Source of the DNA: Streptomyces violaceusniger
GTDB lineage: Bacteria > Actinomycetota > Actinomycetes > Streptomycetales > Streptomycetaceae
Length of the DNA: 64,000 nt
Reading direction: 5' to 3'
Assembly: GCA_005405945.1 (NCBI GenBank)
Contig: BJHW01000001.1
Span: forward strand, 8,556,001 to 8,620,000
The notes under the pieces are model-generated. The model was given only the letters and a program-made list of their open reading frames with translations, was not told where the DNA came from and made no database searches. Below, piece after piece: positions 53,359 to 60,780 of this stretch; the stretch's first letter is position 1, and each line of letters starts with the position of its first letter. A program made the position numbers and the translations under genes.

Positions 53359-53670
53359 ATGGCAGTCGAGCCGCTCACCGACCAGGAGATCCAGCGACGT
53401 CTGGAACACCTTCCCGGCTGGTCGTTCGCGGACGACCGGCTTTCCCGGACCTATGTCTTCAAGGGCCATCCGCAGGCGGCCGGGCTGGTGGCGGAGATCG
53501 CCACCATCCAGGAGGAGCTCGACCACCACTCCGACCTCACCCTCGGCTACAACAAGGTGGGCGTCACGGTGAACACCCACAGCGTCGGCGGCAAGGTGAC
53601 CGCGCTCGACTTCGAGCTCGCCGGCCGGATCGAGGAGATCGCCCCGCAGCACGGCGCCCGCGCCGACTAA
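53359..53670 (+). CDS. 4a-hydroxytetrahydrobiopterin dehydratase
   Basis: A 103-aa pterin carbinolamine dehydratase. Catalytic histidines are in 'EELDHHSDLTLGYNKVGVTV' with the following 'NTHSVGGKVTALDFELAGR', and the N-terminus is 'LTDQEIQRRLEHLPGWSFAD'. It recycles the 4a-hydroxy cofactor of aromatic amino acid hydroxylases. RBS gaaggga lies 9 nt before ATG. No hydroxylase is adjacent. Confidence 0.93.
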   Translation: MAVEPLTDQEIQRRLEHLPGWSFADDRLSRTYVFKGHPQAAGLVAEIATIQEELDHHSDLTLGYNKVGVTVNTHSVGGKVTALDFELAGRIEEIAPQHGARAD

Positions 53671-53706
53671 GCGCTCCGCGGGAAGTGGCGCCATGCGTCG
53701 TTGGCC

Positions 53707-53810
53707 GACTGCGGCGCCGTCGTGGCTGGTCCCACGCGGCGGAGCCGCATATCGACACAGCCGCGCGGCGGAGCCGCACATCGACACGGCCCCGCGCCCC
53801 TTCGGGGCGC
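53707..53810 (+). repeat. Dispersed intergenic repeat with 29-bp tandem insert and hairpin
   Basis: gactgcggcgccgtcgtggc + tggtc is the near reverse complement of 37539-37562. It is followed by two 29-bp units (cgcggcggagccgcatatcg..) and a 7-bp-stem hairpin gcgccccttcggggcgc (53794-53810), which also occurs at ~37511. A widespread Streptomyces repeat type, here downstream of converging pterin dehydratase and photolyase genes. Confidence 0.75.
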
Positions 53811-53911
53811 TGCCCGAACCGTAGCGGACTTCCTCCGACCTGCTGAGGGGGTGCCCGGCGGATCTTGGCGCCTGCGGCGGACACCCCGTAGCCCGGCCGA
53901 CGGTCCCGCGG

Positions 53912-55276
53912 TCATCCCCGGGCGTGCCGGAAGCGGGCCAGCCCCTCCTGGAGGTCCACGATCGGGTCCGGGTAGTCCAGCCGCTCCCGCTCGGCCTCCG
54001 GCAGCCGCCAGGGCGTGTGGACGCCGGAGCCGGTCACCCCGGCCAGCTCCGGCACCCAGCGCCGCACATACGCGCCGTCCGGGTCGAACCGCCGCGCCTG
54101 CGCCAGCGGATTGAGGACCCGGTTCGGGCGGGTGTCGGTGCCGGTGCCCGCCGCCCACTGCCAGTTCAGCTGGTTGTTGGCCACATCCCCGTCCACCAGC
54201 AGCTCCAGGAAGTGCCGGGCGCCGATCCGCCAGTCCTGGTAGAGCGTCTTGGTGAGGAAGCTCGCCACCAGCAGCCGCGCCCGGTTGTGCATCCAGCCCT
54301 CGTGGCGCAGCTGCCGCATCCCCGCGTCCACCAGCGGATAGCCGGTGCGCCCCGCCTTCCAGGCCGCGACCTCGGCCGCGTCCGCGCGCCACCGGTCGCC
54401 CCGCGGGCGGTAGTCGGCGTGCGCGGCGTCCGGCCGGGCGGCCAGCACCTGGTGGTGGAAGTCCCGCCAGGCCAGCTGCCGTACGAAGGCGTCGGCGCCC
54501 GCGCCGCCCGCCTCCCGCGCCCGGTGCACCAGCTCCACCGGGGACAGACAGCCGAAGTGCAGATACGGGGAGAGCCGGGAGGTGGCGTCGCCCGCCAGAT
54601 CGTCCTGCCGGTCTGCGTAACTCCGCAAGCCCGACCGCCACCAGGAGCGCATGCGACGGCGGCCCGCCGTCTCGCCGCCCTCGGGCAGCCCGGGGGAGGG
54701 GCTGCCCGAGGCGAGCGAGGCCACCGCCGCCACCGGCTCCGAGCGCAGCCCGGACGGCACGCTCACCGTGCGCGGCGCGCTGAGCGGCCGGCGCGGCCCG
54801 GCCCGCCGCCAGGCGCGGAAGTACGGGGTGAAGACCGCGAAGTGGTCCTTGCCCGCCGGGGCCACCTCGCCCGGCTCCACCGCCGTCACCACCGCGCCGT
54901 GCACCCGCAGCCGCCGTCCGTCCGCCTCCAGCGCCTCGCGCACCCGCCGCTCGCGGCGGGTGGCGTAGCCGCTCACCCCGCCCGCGATGTGCACCTCGTC
55001 CGCGTCCGCCTGCCGCGCCGCCCGCAGGATCTCGGCCACCGCGTCCCCCCGGCGGACCACCAGCCGCCCGCCGCGCTCGCGCAGCCCCGCGTCGAGATCG
55101 GCCAGGGCGTCCGCGAGGAACGCCACCCGGTTGGGGACCGCGAACCCCGTCCCGGCCAGGCCGCGGTCCACGACGAACAGCGGCACGACACGCTCGGCGG
55201 AGCGCAGCGCGCCGCGCAGCACGGGGTTGTCGGCCAGCCGCAGATCGGAGGTGAAGACGGAGAGGGACGTGCTCAC
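53912..55276 (-). CDS. phr: Deoxyribodipyrimidine photolyase
   Basis: A 454-aa class I CPD photolyase. The N-terminal Rossmann antenna domain begins MSTSLSVFTSDLRLADNPVL. The FAD domain has 'SRLSPYLHFGCLSPVELVHR', 'AFVRQLAWRDFHHQVLAARP', 'GMRQLRHEGWMHNRARLLVA' and 'NNQLNWQWAAGTGTDTRPNR', the last including FAD- and tryptophan-chain residues. It repairs UV pyrimidine dimers with light. Start overlaps no neighbour; it stands ~100 bp from the anti-sigma gene on the same strand and may be in its regulon (inference). Confidence 0.95.
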   Translation of the reverse strand: MSTSLSVFTSDLRLADNPVLRGALRSAERVVPLFVVDRGLAGTGFAVPNRVAFLADALADLDAGLRERGGRLVVRRGDAVAEILRAARQADADEVHIAGGVSGYATRRERRVREALEADGRRLRVHGAVVTAVEPGEVAPAGKDHFAVFTPYFRAWRRAGPRRPLSAPRTVSVPSGLRSEPVAAVASLASGSPSPGLPEGGETAGRRRMRSWWRSGLRSYADRQDDLAGDATSRLSPYLHFGCLSPVELVHRAREAGGAGADAFVRQLAWRDFHHQVLAARPDAAHADYRPRGDRWRADAAEVAAWKAGRTGYPLVDAGMRQLRHEGWMHNRARLLVASFLTKTLYQDWRIGARHFLELLVDGDVANNQLNWQWAAGTGTDTRPNRVLNPLAQARRFDPDGAYVRRWVPELAGVTGSGVHTPWRLPEAERERLDYPDPIVDLQEGLARFRHARG

Positions 55277-55376
55277 CCCTCTCCCTTACCCCACCCGGCC
55301 CCGCGGATCGGCGGCTTCCCGCCCCATGTCACCCGATGACGCCCGATGCCGGCTGATGACACGCGACAGCGCCCGC

Positions 55377-56153
55377 TCACGCCGAGGGGAACGTCAGCAG
55401 GACCAGCGGATCGCTCGTCGGGGCCTTCGACCCTCCGGCGGGTTCGACCGTCACCCCCATGGCCGACGCCTTCCCGACCGCGCCGCTCATGACCGCCGCC
55501 GTGCTCCGGCCCGAGGAGTCCATCAGACCGGCCGGGCGCATCGTGCCGCCGTCGCTGAACCACAGCTGGTAGATCCGCCCGGCGGGCGGCTCGGGCAGCC
55601 CCGAGGCGAGGAACACCGCCTTGTTCAGCCCGCGGGAGACCACCACCGTGCCGGTCGAGCCGTCCGTCATCCGCCCGCTGCGGCTGCGCGCGTCGGGCGC
55701 GGCCAGCACCTGGGTCAGCTCCTCCGCCCGGGCCACCCGCTGCTCGGAGCGGCGTGCGGTGTCTCGGGCGTCGGACGCCTGCCGGTACTGCCACACCGCG
55801 ACCCCGCCGCACGCGGCGGCCGCGGCCACACAGGCCGCCAGCGCGAAGTTCATCGCCCGCCGCCCGGTGCGCCGCCGCGGGCCCGCGTGGGACTCCCGGG
55901 CCTCCCGCGCCGCCACCCGGGGCGGCTCCTGGCGGACCGTGGCGATCCGCCGCAGCACATCGTCCTTCATCGTCGGGGGCGGGGTCAGGGCCGTGGCCAC
56001 CGCCAGTTTCGCGGCGGTCTCCCGCAGCTCCCGTACCTCCTGACGGCAGGCGTCACAGACCGCCAGATGCCGCTCGAACTCGGTCAACTCCCGCCCCGAC
56101 AGGGCGTGCACCGCGTACGCCCCGGTCAAGGTGTGCAGATCCGCTCTGGTCAT
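55377..56153 (-). CDS. Anti-sigma factor RskA-like, zinc-finger type
   Basis: A 258-aa transmembrane anti-sigma factor. The N-terminal ZAS domain has H-x3-C-x2-C in 'FERHLAVCDACRQEVRELRE'. One membrane helix follows (residues ~100-122, 'NFALAACVAAAAACGGVAVW') and the extracytoplasmic RskA C-terminal domain is 'KAVFLASGLPEPPAGRIYQL' with 'WFSDGGTMRPAGLM'. It sequesters the cognate ECF sigma factor encoded immediately upstream (ATGA overlap) until regulated proteolysis. Confidence 0.93.
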   Translation of the reverse strand: MTRADLHTLTGAYAVHALSGRELTEFERHLAVCDACRQEVRELRETAAKLAVATALTPPPTMKDDVLRRIATVRQEPPRVAAREARESHAGPRRRTGRRAMNFALAACVAAAAACGGVAVWQYRQASDARDTARRSEQRVARAEELTQVLAAPDARSRSGRMTDGSTGTVVVSRGLNKAVFLASGLPEPPAGRIYQLWFSDGGTMRPAGLMDSSGRSTAAVMSGAVGKASAMGVTVEPAGGSKAPTSDPLVLLTFPSA

Positions 56154-56734
56154 GCGCCGACCCCCATGCAGTCCCGGAGCCGGATGAGCCCGTCCCGGAG
56201 TCTGGTCTTCACGGTCCCGAGCGGCAGCGACAGCAGCTCCGCCACCTCACGGTAGGAGCGGCCCCGGTAGTAGGCGAGCGTCACCGACTGCCGCTGCAGC
56301 TCGGTCAGCGTCCGCATGCACCGGCGCACCTGCTCGCGCTCGAGCCTGGCCTCCACCTGCTCGGTCACCTCGTCGAACGCCGGGGTGCGGGACAGCAGCG
56401 CGGCGCGCTCCTCGCGGTCGGAGGCGGCCTGCGCCGAGCGCACCCGGTCCACGGCGCGCCGGTGCGCCACCGTCAGGATCCAGGACATGGCGCTGCCCCG
56501 GCCCGGTTCGAACCGCGCCGCGGACCGCCACACCTCGACCAGGACCTCCTGGGTGACCTCCTCGGCCTGGGCCGGGTCGCGCAACAGACTGCGCGTCAGC
56601 CCCAGGACCGGCCCGCTGACGGCGTCGTAGAGGGCTCCGAACGCGTTCTGGTCCCCCCGGGCCACCATCTGGAGCAACTCTTCGAGGTCCGGTCCGCGCG
56701 CGGCGGGTCCGCCGATGTACACGGGTTCTCTCAC
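56150..56734 (-). CDS. ECF sigma factor, SigK/SigL-like
   Basis: About 194 aa. Region 2 is 'LTRSLLRDPAQAEEVTQEVL' with 'VEVWRSAARFEPGRGSAMSW', region 4 is 'LTELQRQSVTLAYYRGRSYR' and 'EVAELLSLPLGTVKTRLRDG'. GTG at 56734 with ggaagga upstream is chosen over ATG at 56767. With the RskA-type anti-sigma it resembles mycobacterial SigK/RskA. In that system the regulon is small and includes neighbouring genes. Two 19-bp direct repeats sit ~80-115 bp upstream of the start. Confidence 0.92.
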   Translation of the reverse strand: MREPVYIGGPAARGPDLEELLQMVARGDQNAFGALYDAVSGPVLGLTRSLLRDPAQAEEVTQEVLVEVWRSAARFEPGRGSAMSWILTVAHRRAVDRVRSAQAASDREERAALLSRTPAFDEVTEQVEARLEREQVRRCMRTLTELQRQSVTLAYYRGRSYREVAELLSLPLGTVKTRLRDGLIRLRDCMGVGA

Positions 56735-56811
56735 GGGCCGTCCTTCCGGGAACGATGCGGCGCACACGCAAGGTGTCGTACCTCATTCGTCGCCCGGACG
56801 GGTGCGGATTG

Positions 56812-56849
56812 GTCAAGGTGCTCCGAACACGTCAAGGTGCTCCGAACAC
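56812..56849 (-). promoter_or_regulatory. Two perfect 19-bp direct repeats upstream of the ECF sigma gene
   Basis: gtcaaggtgctccgaacac occurs twice head to tail. The spacing and position (just beyond the likely promoter of the divergent-facing sigma gene) fit tandem regulator sites or a promoter duplication. Confidence 0.6.
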
Positions 56850-56890
56850 ATCACGCGCCGGCGGTCGTCACGGTGTGCCGTACGCACGCG

Positions 56891-56928
56891 CGAGGCCGCC
56901 GGCGGTCCGCTCGACCGCGGCGGCCTCG
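56891..56928 (-). terminator. Hairpin after streptogrisin-type protease gene
   Basis: 11-bp stem cgaggccgccg / cggcggcctcg with a 16-nt loop, beginning 10 bp past the protease stop codon. Confidence 0.75.
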
Positions 56929-56938
56929 GCGCCCGGCG

Positions 56939-58112
56939 TCAGCCGGTGGTGAGGGTGAGCCCGTAGGTCGTCAGGATCGGGTTCACCGGCTGGTAGTACG
57001 TCGTGCCGCCGACGGTGCAGTTCCCGGAGCCGCCGGAGGTGACGCCCTGCGCCTCGCTGCCCGAGATGAACGAGCCGCCGGAGTCGCCCGGCTCGGCGCA
57101 GACGTTGGTGCGGGTGACCCCCTGACCGTGCCCTGCGGGTACTGCACGCTGGTGTCGTGCTGCTGGATGGTGCCGCAGTGCCAGCCGGTCGTCGAGCCGG
57201 AGCGGCAGACGGAGGAGCCCACCGGCGCTTCCTGGGAGCCGGTGACGGTGACGTTGGTGCCCTCGGGGCCGATCACCCACGGCTGCGGGACCCAGTCGGC
57301 GTTGGTGGCCACCCATGCGTAGTCGTTGCCGGGGAAGCTGGAGCCCTGGAAGGTGCCCTGCGCCACCCGGTTGAAGCCGGCGGTGGTGTCGCCCTGGCCG
57401 CCGCAGTGGCCTGCGGTGACGAAGCCGTTCTGCTCGGCCTTGGTCACCGAGAAGCCGATCGAGCAGCGGGCGGCGTCGTTGATGTAGAACGCCTCGCCGC
57501 CGCGCAGGTCGTACAGCGGGCTCGGCCGTTCGGCCGACTCCACGACCCGTACCACCTCGCGGTCCGCGCCGCTCGCGGCGACGAAGGCGGCCGCCTCGGA
57601 GGGTTCGGCCGACTGCACCACGACGCTGTTGGTCTTGACGTCCACGTACCAGGCGGAGGCGACATCGGCGGCCGGGGGGCGCTCGGAGGCGGTGCGGTCC
57701 AGGGCCTCCTTGGCGTCGACGAGGGCCTTGAGGCTGTGCTTGACGACGGCGGCCTTGGCGCCGCCGGCCGTGATGAGGGCGCTCTGCTCCTTGTCGGTGG
57801 TGGCCACGGTGAGTTCGGCGGTGTTGCCGGACACCCACGCGCCGCCGTAGGAGCTGCCCAGGCTCTTGCGCAGCCCCGGTTCGGCCTCTCCGGCCCGGTA
57901 CTCGTTGGATATCCGCATCCGCGCCTCATCGGCCGTCAGACCCAGGTCGCGCTGCATCGAGGCCAGCATCTCGGGGGCACCTCCCTCCGGGGGCGGGGGG
58001 AGGGTTCACCGGGGTCGGCCACCGCGGGTATGCCGCTCCCCAGGAAGAGGGCGGCTATCGCGACGGTGCAACCGGCGGCCAGCTCAAGGCCGTGACGGCG
58101 TCTGCGGGACAT
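56939..58112 (-). CDS. Secreted streptogrisin-type serine protease, S1E (two frameshifts)
   Basis: About 391 aa preproenzyme. Signal peptide MSRRRRHGLELAAGCTVAIA ... GIPAVA; pro-region starts 'MLASMQRDLGLTADEARMRI'. Mature protease has His in 'QNGFVTAGHCGGQGDTT', Asp in 'SFPGNDYAWVATNADW' and Ser in 'VCAEPGDSGGSFISGSEAQG'. Cys pairs (CSIGF / HCG, VCRSG / WHCG) match disulfides of streptogrisins/alpha-lytic protease. Frames change at ~57990 (Pro-rich joint between signal and pro-region) and ~57118 (ggggg run). Start has gaggag 9 nt upstream. Secreted, self-processing, broad-specificity or Glu/aromatic-specific. Confidence 0.88.
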
Positions 58113-58277
58113 CTTCTGTCTCCTCGGCTAGGCGTGGTCACGCTATGTGCCCATCTGGACGCCAAGCGTAATTGCCGGGGACGTGCCTCGCTCGGTGGGC
58201 CGCATCCGCCCCGCGTGGGGATACGGGTCCGCCCCGGCGCGAGGGGCGCGACGGGGCGGAACGGGGAGCTCTCGGGC

Positions 58278-59108
58278 TCAGCCGTTGAAGGTCTCGGGGT
58301 CCAGGCCCAGACGGTTGCCGGTCTCGAGGGAGTCGATCGCCGCCAGGTCCTCGGAGTCCAGCTGGAAGTCGAAGACGTCGATGTTCTCCTTGATCCGCGA
58401 CGGGGTCACGGACTTGGGAATCACCACATTGCCGAGGTCCAGGTGCCAGCGCAGCACCACCTGGGCCGGGGACTTCCCGTGCTTCTCGCCGATCGCCGCC
58501 AGCTTCGGGTCCTCCAGCAGGCCCTTGCCCTGGCCGAGCGGGGACCACGCCTCGGTGGCGATGTCATGGCGGGCGTTGAAGGCGCGCAGCTCCGCCTGCG
58601 GCAGCTGCGGGTGCAGCTCGATCTGGTCGATCACCGGGACGATCGAGGTCTCGGAGAGCAGCCGCTGGAGGTGGGCGGGGTGGAAGTTGGACACGCCGAT
58701 GGACTTGGCGCGGCCCTCGGAGTAGATCTTCTCGAACGCCTTCCAGGTGTCCACGTACTTGTCGACCCCGGGCAGCGGCCAGTGGATCAGGTAGAGATCC
58801 ACATACTCCAGGCCCAGCTTGGTCAGCGAGGCGTCGAAGGCGCGCAGGGTCGAGTCGTACCCCTGCTGGCGGTTGTGGAGCTTGGTGGTGACGAACAGCT
58901 CGTCGCGCGCGATGCCCGACGCGGCGAGCCCCTTCCCCGTGCCCTCCTCGTTGCCGTATATCGCGGCGGTGTCGATGCTGCGGTACCCGGCGTCCAGCGC
59001 GTTGCGCACCGCGACCTGCGCCTCGTCGTCCGGGATCTGCCAGACACCGAAGCCGAGCTGCGGCATCCGTACGCCGTTGTTGAGCGTGATGAAGGGGACC
59101 TTGCTCAC
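58278..59108 (-). CDS. Aldo/keto reductase (AKR5-like)
   Basis: A 276-aa NADPH-dependent reductase. 'GYRSIDTAAIYGNEEGTGKG' holds catalytic Asp and Tyr, 'LFVTTKLHNRQQGYDSTLRA' the Lys, 'YVDLYLIHWPLPG' the His, and 'GNVVIPKSVTPSRIKENIDV' the cofactor-binding KS..R motif. It resembles 2,5-diketo-D-gluconate reductases; physiological substrate unknown. Monocistronic. Confidence 0.93.
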   Translation of the reverse strand: MSKVPFITLNNGVRMPQLGFGVWQIPDDEAQVAVRNALDAGYRSIDTAAIYGNEEGTGKGLAASGIARDELFVTTKLHNRQQGYDSTLRAFDASLTKLGLEYVDLYLIHWPLPGVDKYVDTWKAFEKIYSEGRAKSIGVSNFHPAHLQRLLSETSIVPVIDQIELHPQLPQAELRAFNARHDIATEAWSPLGQGKGLLEDPKLAAIGEKHGKSPAQVVLRWHLDLGNVVIPKSVTPSRIKENIDVFDFQLDSEDLAAIDSLETGNRLGLDPETFNG

Positions 59109-59191
59109 GAGCAGTCGATCCTTACGTCGGGTGTGAATTTACATCCAACACATACAACGATCAACGGCCTGCCGTCATTCCCGCGGACCGG

Positions 59192-60013
59192 CTACCAGGG
59201 TCGCCCGCCCAGGACCAGCACGCCGTCCCCGTCCCGCCCGAGCCGTTCCGCCGCCCGCCGGGCGGCCGCCGTCAGCGTGGGCGTCTCGCCCAGCAGACCG
59301 TAGAGCCCGCCCGCGAAGGCCGCCGACGCCGCGCCGTCCAGCGGGCCCCGGTGGGCGACCACCACTTCGGCCGCCCCGGTGAAGAGCCCGGCCAGCGGCG
59401 CGCCGTCGGGGCAGCCGAGCACCACCCCGGGCAGCAGGGCGCCGGTCAGCCGGCGGTAGACGGCCAGCAGCTCGGCCAGGCGCTCGGCCGGTGTGTGGTG
59501 GGCCCGTCCGTCGCCGTCCTCGAAGACCAGCGTGCGCCCCTCGCGGCGGCAGACCAGATGCAGCACATCCGGGCGTACGGTGAGGATCCGCCGCAGATCG
59601 GTGGCGGCCGCGGCGGGGCACCGGTCCACCGTCAGGACGCCCCGGGCCGCCCGCTGGACCGCCGCTAACTCCTGGCCACCCGGGGCGGCGCCGGTCACCA
59701 GCACCCGCCGGACCCCGCCCCCGCCCGGCCGCCCCCGTAAGGCGGCGCGGAACACCTCGTTGTGCGGATAGGAGACGCGGGCGGCGGCCAGGACGCGCAG
59801 CCTGCCGTCCGCGACCCGGCCCGCGGCGACCGCCCCGGCCACCGCGGACCAGAACTCCCCGGCGGTCGTGGTGGCCGCCGGCGTGTGCTCGGCGGGGAAG
59901 CCCGCTCTGCGCAGCAGCGCCACGGCGGACGGGCCGGGCGGGAAGACCCGCGTCAACTCCCCGAGCTCCTCGGTCGTCAGCGCCGGATGCCCGTCGCCGT
60001 CCTGGCCGTCCAC
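59192..60013 (-). CDS. EAD1-CHAT protein: effector-associated domain fused to caspase-like protease
   Basis: A 273-aa two-domain protein. Residues ~12-90 match effector-associated domain 1 ('LTTEELGELTRVFPPGPSAV', 'ALLRRAGFPAEHTPAATTTA', 'EFWSAVAGAVAAG'). Residues ~100-273 are a compact CHAT-like caspase fold with candidate catalytic His in 'RPDVLHLVCRREG' and Cys in 'PGVVLGCPDGAPLAGLFTG'. In bacterial NTP-dependent conflict systems, EADs recruit CHAT or trypsin-like effectors to sensor proteins bearing the same EAD. GTG start with gaggag ~14 nt upstream. Downstream of an unknown protein and a FadD gene in one apparent operon. Confidence 0.72.
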   Translation of the reverse strand: MDGQDGDGHPALTTEELGELTRVFPPGPSAVALLRRAGFPAEHTPAATTTAGEFWSAVAGAVAAGRVADGRLRVLAAARVSYPHNEVFRAALRGRPGGGGVRRVLVTGAAPGGQELAAVQRAARGVLTVDRCPAAAATDLRRILTVRPDVLHLVCRREGRTLVFEDGDGRAHHTPAERLAELLAVYRRLTGALLPGVVLGCPDGAPLAGLFTGAAEVVVAHRGPLDGAASAAFAGGLYGLLGETPTLTAAARRAAERLGRDGDGVLVLGGRPW

Positions 60014-60086
60014 CGTGTTCCGTCGCTCCTCGCCTGTGCTCGTACCGCTCTGTGCCCCCGGTTCCGTCCCTACTGGCGTTCCGTCC

Positions 60087-60761
60087 CTAAGGAAGCGCGG
60101 CCAGGCGCAGCGGTTCCTCGAGCTCCTCCCGGAAGCGGTGCAGGGCGTGCCCCTCGCGCACCGTGGCGCCCACCGCGACCGCCGCCCGGCTCACCGCCCC
60201 GCGCGGTGCCCGCACCACCATGGCCAGCCGGTACGTCCCGCCGATGCGCACCGCGGAGGTGTGCCGGATCTCCCAGCCGGGGTCGGAGCGCAGCTCCCGC
60301 CGCGCCTCCAGGCAGACCCGCTCGCCGAGGGCGGTGCCGCCACCGTCCTGGAACCCGAGCCGCGGGCCGAGGTGGGCCGCCGGCGCCGGTGCCGTCGCCT
60401 CGGCGGTGAGCTGGCGCGGGGTCATGGACCAGGCCACCGGCTGGAAGACCGTGGCGCCCCGCCGCACCGGTTCCGCCGTGAGGCTGAGATCGAGGTTGAC
60501 CGAGTGCAGGACGGGGTCCGGCGCGTCCCGGGCGCAGGTCACCGACAGGTGCACCAGGTGGTAGACGGCGTTGTCCGCCTCGGTACGAAGGAAGTCCAGC
60601 AGCTCCGGATCCGGTCCGACGAGGTCGGCCGTGACCGGTAAGGCCACCGGCCCGCCCAGGACCACCCGCCCGGCCAGCCTCGGGCCGCTGGGCTGGGGTG
60701 TCTCCTCGGACAGCAGGGCCAGTTCGCGTTCGGGAAGTTCGGGGAGAATGACGTCGATCAT
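60087..60761 (-). CDS. Unknown beta-rich protein partnered with EAD1-CHAT protease
   Basis: A 224-aa protein with no recognised domain. It is predicted mostly beta-strand ('RLAGRVVLGGPVALPVTADL', 'NAVYHLVHLSVTCARDAPDP', 'HSVNLDLSLTAEPVRRGATV', 'RIGGTYRLAMVVRAPRGAVS') and lacks a signal peptide or membrane helix. RBS aaggggg lies 7-9 nt before ATG. It is 19 bp after the FadD stop and 73 bp before the EAD1-CHAT start. It may be a substrate, inhibitor or regulator of the protease; that is inference from position. Confidence 0.65.
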   Translation of the reverse strand: MIDVILPELPERELALLSEETPQPSGPRLAGRVVLGGPVALPVTADLVGPDPELLDFLRTEADNAVYHLVHLSVTCARDAPDPVLHSVNLDLSLTAEPVRRGATVFQPVAWSMTPRQLTAEATAPAPAAHLGPRLGFQDGGGTALGERVCLEARRELRSDPGWEIRHTSAVRIGGTYRLAMVVRAPRGAVSRAAVAVGATVREGHALHRFREELEEPLRLAALP

Positions 60762-60780
60762 TTCGTGCCCCCTTCGCGGC

